From the NCBI RefSeq assembly GCF_036245865.1, contig NZ_BTTW01000012.1, positions 124,001-188,000 of the forward strand: DNA of 64,000 nucleotides, read 5' to 3'. Every line of letters begins with the position of its first letter. The first letter of the stretch is position 1. The DNA is from Corallococcus caeni (GTDB lineage Bacteria > Myxococcota > Myxococcia > Myxococcales > Myxococcaceae). The notes under the pieces were generated by a model that did no database searches, was not told the origin of the DNA, and was given only the letters and a program-made list of their open reading frames with translations. Shown in pieces: positions 1 through 7,897 of this stretch. The translations under genes and the position numbers were made by a program.

Positions 1-81
1 AAGCAGCTCTCCGGTGAGAAGTACGAGACGGCCGACGAGTGGCGCGCGTGGCTCGCGCGTCAGCCGAAGACGGCGGGGTAG
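1..81 (+). CDS. 3' end of a CDS, possibly HEAT-repeat protein
   Basis: The window opens inside a reading frame that ends with TAG at 79-81, giving 26 residues. The tail contains TADEWRAWLA, which resembles the aromatic, Trp-rich last repeat of many myxobacterial HEAT-repeat proteins. That is only a resemblance over a very short stretch, so the family is a guess. The frame is supported by its stop lying just before the convergent gene that ends at 90. Confidence 0.4.
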   Translation, partial: KQLSGEKYETADEWRAWLARQPKTAG

Positions 82-89
82 GGGACCCG

Positions 90-617
90 TCAGTCCGCGA
101 CGACGACGGAGACGGGCGTGGAGAACTGCCGCACGACGCAGTCCTCCGCGCTCCCGTCCTCCCACGCCAGCATCGCGAACTCGGCCGGCGCGTCGAGCGC
201 GACGATGGGGTGGTGCCACACGCCCCGGTGGTAGTTCACGCCCTGGCCGGGGCCGCAGACGAACGCGACGAGCCCGTCCAGGTCCGGCCCGCCCGAAGGC
301 GCGGTGGGCGCGACGCACACCAGGAAGCGCGAGCAGCGCATGGGCAGGAACGCCTGGCTCGACTGGGGATGGTGTTCCAGCAGCTTCACGGTGAAGGGCA
401 GCGGCTGCGGCACGGAGCGGAACACCGCGAGGTTGGGCTTCGCGCCCTCCCGGCCATTCTCCAGCCGCGCCGACCAGTCGAACCGCACCGCGGTGCCCTG
501 GTTCGCCGAAGCGCCGCTCTTGAGTCCGGCGGACACGACGTCCCCGAAGGGCGCGAAGCCCTCCGGCGTCAGGGGCAGGGCGACGATGGAGCGGAGCGGG
601 GCGGGAGCGTCCTTCAT
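90..617 (-). CDS. allA: Ureidoglycolate lyase (AllA family)
   Basis: A 175-residue protein of the AllA/cupin-like family, which splits ureidoglycolate to glyoxylate and urea at the end of purine (allantoin) breakdown. The N terminus has the family motif around PLTPEGFAPFGDVV (residues 13-26). The middle has AFLPM followed by RFLVCVAP. The C-terminal half has GQGVNYHRGVWHHP, carrying the conserved His residues of the fold. Length matches the family (about 160-175). ATG at 615-617 is chosen because the frame continues upstream only as unrelated low-complexity sequence; no clear Shine-Dalgarno is seen. No other allantoin gene is adjacent, so it may act alone or with distant genes. Confidence 0.85.
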   Translation of the reverse strand: MKDAPAPLRSIVALPLTPEGFAPFGDVVSAGLKSGASANQGTAVRFDWSARLENGREGAKPNLAVFRSVPQPLPFTVKLLEHHPQSSQAFLPMRCSRFLVCVAPTAPSGGPDLDGLVAFVCGPGQGVNYHRGVWHHPIVALDAPAEFAMLAWEDGSAEDCVVRQFSTPVSVVVAD

Positions 618-705
618 GGGAGGAAGACTATAGGGGCGCGTGCCCCGGGACGTCAGGCGGCGCCGGGCCGCGTTCCCGGCTAGGCTTCGCGTCCGGGAGG
701 CCGCG

Positions 706-1428
706 ATGCAGGCCAGGTGCGAGCAGTGTGGCACGCCACTTCCGGGCCTGGCGCCCGGCCATGTCCTTCTCACCTGCCGGGGCTGCGACGTGACGTACCA
801 CGTGCGCGACAACGGCAGCTTCCGCCGCGTGGGCGGCCCGGTCGGCTCGACGGAAGCCAAGCCGGTCGTGGCCCGGGGCTCGGTCTCCGTGGCGCCTCCC
901 AACTTCCTCGTGGAGCGCGAGGACGGGGCGCTGCGCATCGGGTGGACCGCGCCGTCCTTCGACGCGATGTACGCGGTGCTGGGCATCCTCCTCGCGGCGG
1001 TGCTCTACGCCGTCCGGTTCCCCGACCAGGTCGCCGGCTTCGGGGTCCTGGAGTGGAGCTGTGTGGGCGGCGTCGTGCTCATGGGCCTCTACCCGGCCAT
1101 CGCCCTAGCCCTCAACCTCACCTGGGTGGAGGTGAAGGGAGACACGCTGCGCATCACGTCGAAGCCGCTGCCCGTGTCCAGCGCGTCGGTCGTGGATGTG
1201 CGCACCCTGGACTCCCTCGCGGTGCACGCCTTCACGCGCAAGGGCGGCAAGGGGCTTTACGTCCTGCGTCGCTTCGCCCTGCGCGCGAGGACGCGGGACG
1301 GACGCACGCTCACGCTGGTGACGGGTTTCGAGAACGAAGGCGACGCCGCCTGGCTCGCGGACACCCTGCGCCGTCACCTGCGGTTGAAGGACGGCCCCTG
1401 GGGCGAAGCGGTCACCTCGGACGACTGA
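706..1428 (+). CDS. Zinc-ribbon membrane protein of unknown function
   Basis: A 240-residue protein not matched to a named family. It starts with a compact treble-clef or zinc-ribbon pattern, Cys5-x2-Cys8 and Cys24-x2-Cys27, read in sequence. Around residues 85-130 lie two hydrophobic stretches separated by a short loop, which look like a pair of transmembrane helices. The C-terminal 100 residues are soluble and beta-rich, resembling a PH-like or DUF2244-type membrane-associated domain; that is inference. ATG at 706 is preferred over an upstream in-frame ATG at 640 because GGGAGG sits about six bases before it and the Cys motif begins there. It is separated from its neighbours by short gaps. 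Confidence 0.65.
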   Translation: MQARCEQCGTPLPGLAPGHVLLTCRGCDVTYHVRDNGSFRRVGGPVGSTEAKPVVARGSVSVAPPNFLVEREDGALRIGWTAPSFDAMYAVLGILLAAVLYAVRFPDQVAGFGVLEWSCVGGVVLMGLYPAIALALNLTWVEVKGDTLRITSKPLPVSSASVVDVRTLDSLAVHAFTRKGGKGLYVLRRFALRARTRDGRTLTLVTGFENEGDAAWLADTLRRHLRLKDGPWGEAVTSDD

Positions 1429-1456
1429 GCGGACGTGGGGAGGGGGCCGTCTGCCC

Positions 1457-3739
1457 TCAGTCCGCGAAGGAGTTGGGCTCCTTGCTGAACCCCTCCTTCC
1501 GGTGGTGCGTCAGCCGCTCCGAGCGCGAGGCGTTCTCCAGCGCGGCGATGACGGCCTTCTCCGCGTCCGGGCCCCACTCCTTCACCTTGGCGGGGTCCAC
1601 GCCCTTCTCCTTCACGTACTTCTCCAGCGCGGCGGCGGCGACCCTCGCGCCCGACCCGGCGTTGACCGCGAGGTCGGTCATGATGGCGTTGCCATACTCG
1701 CTGGTGACGACGTCCTTGAGCTTCAGCTTCGCCGCCTTGGGTTTGCCCTCGGCGTCCTTGCCCGTCACGGACACCGACGTGTTGCGGGTGCCGGAGATCT
1801 TCCCCTCGTCGGCGTATTTGATCTGCGCCTGCTGCATGGCCGGGTCGGCGCCGGCGGCCATGAAGACGGCGGCCAGCTTCACGTCGGTGCGGATGGCCTC
1901 GGCCGCCGCCACGCCCTTGAGCACCGTGCCGTCCGGGCGGGTGAGCACCACGCCCTTGGCGTCGACGTCGAGGCCGAACTTGCCGAAGCTCTTCTCGTAC
2001 TGCGCGGGGTCGGTCTTCTTCAGGTCGCGCATGAAACCGGCCAGCGTGCCGTTGCCGTCCTTGCCGAGCGTCCACTGGGTGAAGCCCCACGAGACGCGCC
2101 CGATGTCCCAGGTGTTCACCTTGCTGAAGGTGCCCTCCAGGCCGGAGATGGACGCGAGGATCTTCTGCCGGTCCTCGCTGATGCCGCTCTTCTCCAACTG
2201 GGACGTGACCTGGGTGGCGGAGTCACCCGACACGGCGCCGCCATCCACCGCGCTCCACGAGTTCGTGTACGCGGTCTCCCGGCCATCCCGCATGGTCACG
2301 GTGGTCCCGTTCACCGTGACCTCCGAACGGGTCTGCTTCACGGCGACCATGGGCGCGTAAGCGTCGACCCGTGCGAGCAGGCCGTCCTTCACCGTCTTCG
2401 CCCGGGCCTGCGCGTCGGTGACCTTCGCCTTCGCCGCGTCGAGCGCGGTCTTCTGCGCCTGACGGAACTTCTCCGCCTCGACAGGGTCCTTGGGCACCTT
2501 CGCCTTCTTCTGCTGCTTCTCCAGCTTGGAGAGCGCGCGCTCGGAGACCTTCACCGCCGCCTTGGCGTCGCGGAGGCCCTGGTTCGTGTCGATGTGGTCC
2601 TTCATCCACGCCTTGACCTTCTCGCCCTCGGCCTGGACGGCTGCGTCCGCGGCCTTGAGCTTCTCCTGGGCGGCCTTCTTCGCCGGCTCGGTGGTGGCCG
2701 CGTCGACGGCCGCCTGCGCCTTGTTGTGCGCCTCCACCGCCTTCTTGAGCGGGGCGTAGAGCTTCGCCTTCGGGGGCTTCCAGGTCGCGACGTTGCGGGG
2801 GATGAGGTCGTTGAGCTCGACGGCGTTCCCGCGCTGGATGGTGCCCTCGTCCTTGGACTTCACCTGGATGGCGTCGAGGTTCTTCTGGACGTCGCTGGCG
2901 GAGGCCGCGGAGGCCGTCGTGGTCGCGGCGGCCTTGGTGGTCGCCTGCACCGGCGCGGTGGGGGCGGCCGGCCCCTGGCGCCCGAGCGCCGTGAGCGCGC
3001 GCTTCAGGTCCGCGCCCTCCAGCTCCAGGTTGAGCGCGTCCTCCAGCGACGTGCCCGTCAGCTTCTCGTACTTCTTCGCCACCTCCTTGAGCTGGGAGGG
3101 GTCCAAGCCCTCCAGGGCCTCGAAGACCGCGGCCTCGTCGGTGCCCCAGATGTCATCCATCGCCGTCTTCAGCTTCGCCGCGGCGGCATCCGCGGCGCTG
3201 GTGGGCGCAGCGCGCTTCTGGGTCCCCGCGGCGGCGGACATCGGGTTGAAGGAGAAGCCCTGGTGGGAGGGGGGCCGCCCGCGAATCTGCTCCGCCAGCC
3301 GCTTGAGCGTCGCGCCCGAGGCGCCGCCCGCGACGGCCTTGAGGAGGAAGGTGCGCTCCGCGTCCGCGTCGGACCGGGGAGAGGCCTTGGTGCTGAGCCC
3401 GGCCTTCGCCAGGAGGGTCGACAGGTCCTTCTGCTGCGCGGGGCTGAGTCCGCCCAGGGCGGTGGCGATCGCGCCCGCGTCGGTCGGAGTCAGGCCGCTG
3501 GAGAGCGCCTTCATCAAGGCCTGTCGCGTGGGGCCCTCCGGGAGCGCGGAGAGCTGCTGCTCCATCTTCCGCTGCGCCGGGGCCTTCGCGCCCGCGGCGA
3601 CTGGCGCGGCCATGGACGACGCGGCGCTGGAGCGGCGCGAGGGCGCCACGGTCGCGGCGGAGGGGGCCGGTGGGACAGGCGTGTCCACGCTCGGGACGGA
3701 CGTCGGCGTCGGACCAGGGGAGCCGGAGATCTTGACCAT
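1457..3739 (-). CDS. Large protein with annexin-like repeat and lysozyme-like C-terminal region
   Basis: A 760-residue protein without a signal peptide. Residues 1-60 are Pro/Ser/Ala-rich. Residues 60-155 hold two short helical segments. Residues 186-252 resemble one annexin repeat: AAKLKTAMDDIWGTDEAAVF, then LDPSQLKEVAKKYEKLTG, SLEDALNLEL and LKRALTAL, matching the GTDE...(R/K)...Y...G.SLE.DL pattern. Residues 325-460 are Lys/Ala-rich and probably coiled coil. From residue 528 comes SISGLEGTF, then D-I-G-R-V-S-W-G-F-T-Q-W, a Glu/Asp/Gly layout like lysozyme-superfamily muramidases or chitosanases. Enzyme activity is inference. It is divergent from the caspase-like gene at 3926 across a 186-bp gap. 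Confidence 0.6.
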   Translation of the reverse strand: MVKISGSPGPTPTSVPSVDTPVPPAPSAATVAPSRRSSAASSMAAPVAAGAKAPAQRKMEQQLSALPEGPTRQALMKALSSGLTPTDAGAIATALGGLSPAQQKDLSTLLAKAGLSTKASPRSDADAERTFLLKAVAGGASGATLKRLAEQIRGRPPSHQGFSFNPMSAAAGTQKRAAPTSAADAAAAKLKTAMDDIWGTDEAAVFEALEGLDPSQLKEVAKKYEKLTGTSLEDALNLELEGADLKRALTALGRQGPAAPTAPVQATTKAAATTTASAASASDVQKNLDAIQVKSKDEGTIQRGNAVELNDLIPRNVATWKPPKAKLYAPLKKAVEAHNKAQAAVDAATTEPAKKAAQEKLKAADAAVQAEGEKVKAWMKDHIDTNQGLRDAKAAVKVSERALSKLEKQQKKAKVPKDPVEAEKFRQAQKTALDAAKAKVTDAQARAKTVKDGLLARVDAYAPMVAVKQTRSEVTVNGTTVTMRDGRETAYTNSWSAVDGGAVSGDSATQVTSQLEKSGISEDRQKILASISGLEGTFSKVNTWDIGRVSWGFTQWTLGKDGNGTLAGFMRDLKKTDPAQYEKSFGKFGLDVDAKGVVLTRPDGTVLKGVAAAEAIRTDVKLAAVFMAAGADPAMQQAQIKYADEGKISGTRNTSVSVTGKDAEGKPKAAKLKLKDVVTSEYGNAIMTDLAVNAGSGARVAAAALEKYVKEKGVDPAKVKEWGPDAEKAVIAALENASRSERLTHHRKEGFSKEPNSFAD

Positions 3740-3925
3740 GCGAGCCGCAGCCTAACGCACTGTCCGTGCGCCCGGCATCCCGCGGCGGTCGTGTCACAGG
3801 GGAGCGGAGGGAGCGAGCCCCGGGTTCCCGGTCGAGGAAGGGCCGGAGGAACGCGGCGCGACCCGCCTCCTTCCTGCCATCCCGAGCGCCCATCTCCACC
3901 GTGGGTGAAGGAGGCAGAGACCGTC

Positions 3926-4789
3926 ATGGCGCAGGGGTACTCCATCAACATCGGTTTGAACGCGGTGGATCCGAATCATTACGCGGGCTGGGATGGTCAG
4001 CTGAAGGCGTGTGAAGCGGACGCCGAGGACATGATCAGCATCGCGAAGGCGCAGGAGTTCAGCCGCATCCGCCCCTTCCTCACGAAGGACGCCACGCGCG
4101 CGAGCGTGCTCGCGGAGCTGGGAGAGGCGGCTTCGGTCCTCCAGGCCGGAGACCTGTTGTTGTTCACCTACTCGGGGCACGGCGGCCAGCTCCCTGACAT
4201 GAACGGGGATGAGGACGACGGCCTGGACGAGACGTGGTGTCTGTACGACGGGGAGCTCGTCGACGACGAAATCTACCAGGCGATGTCGAAGCTCAAGGCC
4301 GGCGTGCGGGTCTTCATGCTCTCCGACAGCTGCCACAGCGGCTCGGTGAGCAGCGTGGCCTATGCGGCCCTGCGCTCCAGCGGCAGCCTGCAGCTGCTGG
4401 CGGACTCGATGCGGAGCACGGAGGCCACGGAGCGGCACTTCAAGGAGATGCCGCAGGGCATCGAGCAGCGCACCTATCGCCAGAACAAGGCGATGTACGA
4501 CGCCATCCTGAAGGGGCTGCCCAAGGACGACCCGAGGCAGACGCTCAAGGCCACGGTGCTGCTCATCTCCGGCTGCCAGGACAACCAGCTCTCCAGCGAC
4601 GGCGTCTACAACGGCCTCTTCACGGCCAACCTGCTGCGCGTGTGGAACGGAGGGAAGTTCAAGGGCACCTACCCGACGTTCCACCGCCGCATCCTGCGCA
4701 CCATGCCGCCCATCCAGTCCCCCGCGTACTCCATCATCGGAGTGCCGAGCCGCGAGTTCGAGCGGCAGATCCCGTTCCACGTCAGCTGA
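3926..4789 (+). CDS. Caspase-family (C14) protease, metacaspase-like
   Basis: A 287-residue cytoplasmic protein made almost wholly of a caspase-fold peptidase domain. The catalytic His85 lies in YSGHGG and the catalytic Cys136 in DSCHSG, both at the spacing seen in bacterial caspase-like and metacaspase proteins. Between them NGDEDDGLDETWCLYDG supplies the acidic loop typical of the group, which favours Arg/Lys at P1 in characterised members. There is no signal peptide, no added effector or WD40 domain, and a C-terminal 70-residue extension rich in aromatic residues. ATG at 3926 follows AAGGAGG by about ten bases. The longer open frame upstream is antisense to the 1457-3739 gene. Function in this organism is unknown. 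Confidence 0.85.
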   Translation: MAQGYSINIGLNAVDPNHYAGWDGQLKACEADAEDMISIAKAQEFSRIRPFLTKDATRASVLAELGEAASVLQAGDLLLFTYSGHGGQLPDMNGDEDDGLDETWCLYDGELVDDEIYQAMSKLKAGVRVFMLSDSCHSGSVSSVAYAALRSSGSLQLLADSMRSTEATERHFKEMPQGIEQRTYRQNKAMYDAILKGLPKDDPRQTLKATVLLISGCQDNQLSSDGVYNGLFTANLLRVWNGGKFKGTYPTFHRRILRTMPPIQSPAYSIIGVPSREFERQIPFHVS

Positions 4790-4791
4790 GC

Positions 4792-4824
4792 GGGAGCGAC
4801 GCCGCTCCACGCGGCATCGCTCCC
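4792..4824. terminator. Hairpin between convergent genes
   Basis: A 14-bp inverted repeat (4792-4805 with 4811-4824, one mismatch) with a five-base loop lies three bases after the caspase gene stop and before the end of the convergent lipoprotein gene at 4841. On the plus strand TTCACGTC follows, only a weak T-tract. It could serve both genes. Confidence 0.55.
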
Positions 4825-4840
4825 TTCACGTCAGCAGCAG

Positions 4841-6538
4841 CTAGTCCTTCGTGCAGACGACGTCGTCGACCTGGAGGTGATCGCGGTCGGCGACGCTGCG
4901 GCTCGGGTAGAAGAGCAGGCGCCAGTCACGCACGTTGCCGGTGAAGCGGAAGAACACCGGCTGCCACTCATCGCTGTCGACGGCGATGAAGTCCGTCTGC
5001 GGGCTCCAGCCGGCGCTCGAATAGAGGCGGTGGCGGATGGTGCCGTGGCCCCGCACCCGGTACGAACAGGAGTAGTTGCCAGTCGGCACGTTGAACTTCT
5101 CCAGCGAGAAGCGCTCCGCGACCTGGATGGGGACCACGAACTGCAGCGCCGCCGAGCCGCCGTGCACCGAGCTCGTGTAGCGCATGAGCCGCGAGGGCTT
5201 GATCTCCGTGCCCGGGTCCGTGATGCCGTTGTCGAGGCCGTACCAGAAGTCCGGGACGAAGTTGTTTCCGTAGTAGGGGATGGGGCGGGTGCTCCAGCTC
5301 TCGAAGCCACCATTGCGGATGATGTTCGCGGCGTGGTCGGCCGCGACGCAGCGCCGGGTGGCCGGGTCGCAGGCGGGCAGCGCGCCAAGGCAGTCGTAGG
5401 TCGTGAAGCAGGCCCCTTCGGCCAGCTCGCACACGCCCGTCGTGGGATTGCAGCTCGTCGCGGGGTTGCTGCACGTCACGCCAGCGCAAGGGTCGCCCTC
5501 GACGCAGAGGTGCCTGGAGGTGTCGCAGACAGGCGTCTCCGGAGTCCCCGCGCAGTCCGCGTGGCGCACGCAGCGGCCCTCCGCGGTCACGCACGTATGG
5601 GTCTCATCGCAGGCCTGCCACGCGTTGCAGTCCATGGCGTCATCGCAGCGGCCGGAGAGCGGCTGGCAGGTCGCGGTGGCATTGTCGCAACGCGCCCAGA
5701 CCTCGCAGCTGACCTGATCACAAGGCTCGGGGGCCCGGACACAGCGGACGTCGTCGATGAGCACATGCTCGCCGCTGGTGTTCCGGACGCTGAAGATGAG
5801 CTCGAACGTCTCGTAGACGGCGTTGGCGAGGTTGAAGGTGTACGCCACCCGGGTCCACGCCTGGGGGTTGACGGAGGTGTACGACGAGTAGCTGGAGTAG
5901 TCCGTGCCGAAGAAGGCGTTGCGCACGTCGCCGGTCCCCCGAGCCTGGTAGCTGCAGGAGTAGCGGCCCGCGGGCATCGACTTCGCCACGGTGCTGAAGC
6001 GCCGGTGCGTGGAAGAGGAGTTGACCAACCGGACCGCGTTCACGCCCTCGAATGCCTGCGTCGTGACCTTCTGCACCACCTCGATGTTCGACGTGCTGCC
6101 GGACCACAGCGCCGGAAGCGCACCGGGCCACACCTCGAAGCCCCCGTTGTCGATGACGTTCACTTCGGTGGGCTGGCCTGCGTCCGGCGTCCCGGAGCCC
6201 GCATCCGGAGTCTCCGTGCCGGAGTCGGGCGTCTCGGAGCCGGCGTCGGGCGTCTCGGTGCCGGAGTCAGGAGTCTCGGTGCCGGAGTCGGGCGTCTCGG
6301 TGCCGGAGTCAGGAGTCTCGGTGCCGGAGTCGGGCGTCTCGGTGCCGGAGTCAGGAACCTCGGGGCCCGCGTCAGGCTCCTCGGTGCCTGCGTCCGGTAC
6401 GGAGCCGCCCGAATCAGGCGTCTCCACGCTCGCATCGGGCCGGGACTGCCCGGCATCCGGCGTCTCCGCTGGATTTGAATCACCGCACGCGACCACACAC
6501 ACCAGCAGGGAAGTCAGACACACTCGAAACAACGTCAA
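4841..6538 (-). CDS. Repeat-linker lipoprotein with two jelly-roll-like modules and Cys-rich middle
   Basis: A 565-residue secreted lipoprotein. The N terminus ends in LLVCVVACGD, a lipobox with Cys18 as the lipidation site. Residues 20-125 are a Pro/Asp/Ser/Thr spacer built from seven-residue units of the type ETPDSGT. Residues about 130-265 and 400-565 each begin with a NGGFE-W motif and end with D-D-V-x-C, like carbohydrate-binding jelly-roll modules (CBM4/9-like); this is inference. Between them a Cys-rich stretch has EGF-like spacing typical of myxobacterial surface proteins (CxxxxDCxxx, CDxxxxxCV repeats). The start is TTG at 6536-6538 with GGAGG six bases upstream. A likely cell-surface binding or adhesion protein. 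Confidence 0.7.
   Translation of the reverse strand: MTLFRVCLTSLLVCVVACGDSNPAETPDAGQSRPDASVETPDSGGSVPDAGTEEPDAGPEVPDSGTETPDSGTETPDSGTETPDSGTETPDSGTETPDAGSETPDSGTETPDAGSGTPDAGQPTEVNVIDNGGFEVWPGALPALWSGSTSNIEVVQKVTTQAFEGVNAVRLVNSSSTHRRFSTVAKSMPAGRYSCSYQARGTGDVRNAFFGTDYSSYSSYTSVNPQAWTRVAYTFNLANAVYETFELIFSVRNTSGEHVLIDDVRCVRAPEPCDQVSCEVWARCDNATATCQPLSGRCDDAMDCNAWQACDETHTCVTAEGRCVRHADCAGTPETPVCDTSRHLCVEGDPCAGVTCSNPATSCNPTTGVCELAEGACFTTYDCLGALPACDPATRRCVAADHAANIIRNGGFESWSTRPIPYYGNNFVPDFWYGLDNGITDPGTEIKPSRLMRYTSSVHGGSAALQFVVPIQVAERFSLEKFNVPTGNYSCSYRVRGHGTIRHRLYSSAGWSPQTDFIAVDSDEWQPVFFRFTGNVRDWRLLFYPSRSVADRDHLQVDDVVCTKD
6197..6360 (-). repeat. 21-bp tandem repeats coding ETPDSGT units
   Basis: About eight consecutive 21-bp units, alternating two slight variants (ending in tcagga or tcgggc) so that a 42-bp period is also visible. 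They encode the stalk of the lipoprotein at 4841-6538. Near-identity at the DNA level suggests expansion by slippage or unequal exchange, and copy number probably varies between strains. Confidence 0.85.
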
Positions 6539-6578
6539 CGCGAGCCTCCGGTTTCAGGACTGGATCTTTACTACCACA

Positions 6579-6970
6579 CTGTTCCGGGGTCTTTCCCTCC
6601 TGTGCCTGCCTCCGGGCTCAGCCCCCGGCCCTGGTGTGGCCTCCGCGCCCACCGGCAATGCCGCCACCGTCACGGTCGTCAACCCGGCACCGGGCCGGGA
6701 GACGTCCGCGCCCGCGACGTTCGGCGTGGCCAGCGAGGTGTCCACGCTGGCGTCGGACGTGCAGCCCATCTTCACGGCGACCTGCGCCACCAGCGGCTGC
6801 GCGTGCAGGCCTGTGGCCCGCTGCGTGGACAGAGCTTCCTCATCGACAAGATCCTCGCGACCAACAGCAGCCCCGCGTGCTCCGGGGGCGCCATGCCCAA
6901 GGGCAGCCCCCTGTCGGCCGCGCAGAAGCAGGCCATCATCGATTGGGTCGCACAGGGCGCACCCCGGTAG
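6579..6970 (+). pseudogene. Disrupted heme-type (cytochrome c-like) exported protein
   Basis: Two halves of one domain lie in different frames. In the frame of 6579, after a signal-like stretch, comes LASDVQPIFTATCATSGC, the usual start of a planctomycete-type cytochrome C domain, where a heme-binding CxxCH-like element should follow. From 6833 in another frame comes SFLIDKILATNSSPACSGG then MPKGSPLSAAQKQAIIDWV and QGAPR stop, the usual end of the same domain. The middle (perhaps 80-120 bp) appears deleted between about 6800 and 6832, with a frame change. No convincing start codon is seen; CTG at 6579 could be a mutated ATG. Read as a decayed gene. Confidence 0.6.
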
Positions 6971-6979
6971 GGGGTGTGC

Positions 6980-7357
6980 TCAAGGACCACGATCCACGAG
7001 GGAAAGGGCCCGGGGGGCCACCGCCACCCGGACCGAAGCCTGGTGGATCACGAGCGTAGCGGCGACGAGCGCGGCCAGCGCACCTCCAAGCGCGAGCGGC
7101 CGCTCCCACCGGTTCCAGGTGCGGGCGGCGGCCTGGGGGCGCAGCTCCCGCGCCACGGCGAGCCGCAGGCGCTCCCGGGCCCGCGGAGAGGGCAGGGGGC
7201 CTTCCTCGCTCGTCTCCAGGTCGCGCTTGAGCGCGATGAACTCCCGCAGGCACGTCGCGCAGTCGGGCAGGTGGTCCTCGACGGCCTTTCGGGCTTCGGG
7301 GTCCAGGGTGCCGAAGTGGTAGGCGACCAGCTCGGGCGACACCGTGTCGCAGCTCAT
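6980..7357 (-). CDS. Anti-sigma factor with N-terminal zinc finger
   Basis: A 125-residue single-pass membrane protein. The N-terminal region carries VEDHLPDCATCLREF, the HxxxCxxC element of the zinc-binding anti-sigma (ZAS) domain, at about residues 27-34. A hydrophobic stretch (LALGGALAALVAATLVI, about residues 90-106) forms the membrane anchor, leaving a short periplasmic tail. Its ATG overlaps the stop of the sigma gene as ATGA (7354-7357), so the two are translationally coupled. By family precedent it holds the ECF sigma factor inactive at the membrane until a signal is sensed. The very short periplasmic part suggests sensing by another protein. Confidence 0.8.
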   Translation of the reverse strand: MSCDTVSPELVAYHFGTLDPEARKAVEDHLPDCATCLREFIALKRDLETSEEGPLPSPRARERLRLAVARELRPQAAARTWNRWERPLALGGALAALVAATLVIHQASVRVAVAPRALSLVDRGP

Positions 7358-7884
7358 GGGTGCATCTCCTCGCGCAGCTGTTTCACCAGTTGGTGCATCC
7401 GGGACTTCACCGTGCCCAGCGGAAGGCCCAGGACGTCGGCCATCTCCACGTAGGACATGCCCTGGGTGCGCAGGGCATAGAGCTCGCCGAGCTCCAGGGG
7501 GAGCCTGCCCACGGCCTTGAGCAGCGCATCCCGGGCCTGCTGGTGCTCGAGGGCATGCTCGGGTCCGGGGCCTGGCTCCTCCGGTGAGTCGGCTTCCTTC
7601 TTCAAGGCCCGCGTCGCCCGGTGGGCGGACCGATGGCGGTTGAGGCAGAGGTGGCGCGCGACCTGGAAGAGCCACGCCCGGAAGCTTCGGGCGGCACGGG
7701 CTCCGGCCCGGTCGCGGAGGATCGCGAGGAAGGTCTCATGCAGGACGTCCTCCGCCTCGTGGGCATCCCCCAGGTGCTTGCGGATGAACCCGAAGAGGTG
7801 CCGTTCATAGCGCGCGTAGAGCGCATCGAAGGCCTTCAGGTCTCCGCCGAGCAGGGCTTCGTACAGTGCCTCATCCGAGAGCAT
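7354..7884 (-). CDS. ECF-type RNA polymerase sigma factor
   Basis: A 176-residue RpoE-like sigma factor. Region 2 spans about residues 18-85, with FDALYARYERHLFGFIRKHL and AEDVLHETFLAI, followed by SFRAWLFQVARHLCLN at the -10-recognition end. Region 4 spans about 120-172, with LPLELGELYALR, the helix-turn-helix MSYVEMADVLGLPLGTVKSR and the C-terminal MHQLVKQL. The linker is Pro/Glu-rich. It is downstream of a small membrane protein gene by 13 bp and overlaps the anti-sigma gene. The target promoter is not evident here. Confidence 0.9.
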   Translation of the reverse strand: MLSDEALYEALLGGDLKAFDALYARYERHLFGFIRKHLGDAHEAEDVLHETFLAILRDRAGARAARSFRAWLFQVARHLCLNRHRSAHRATRALKKEADSPEEPGPGPEHALEHQQARDALLKAVGRLPLELGELYALRTQGMSYVEMADVLGLPLGTVKSRMHQLVKQLREEMHP

Positions 7885-7897
7885 GGGAGCCTGGGCG

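Noticed and set aside
1502-3925. Very long plus-strand extension of the caspase frame
   Set aside because: It is antisense to the 760-aa gene, Leu/Arg/Gly/His-rich without domains, and the caspase start at 3926 has its own Shine-Dalgarno.
6197-6360. Possible CRISPR array
   Set aside because: The repeats are contiguous 21-bp coding units with no spacers.
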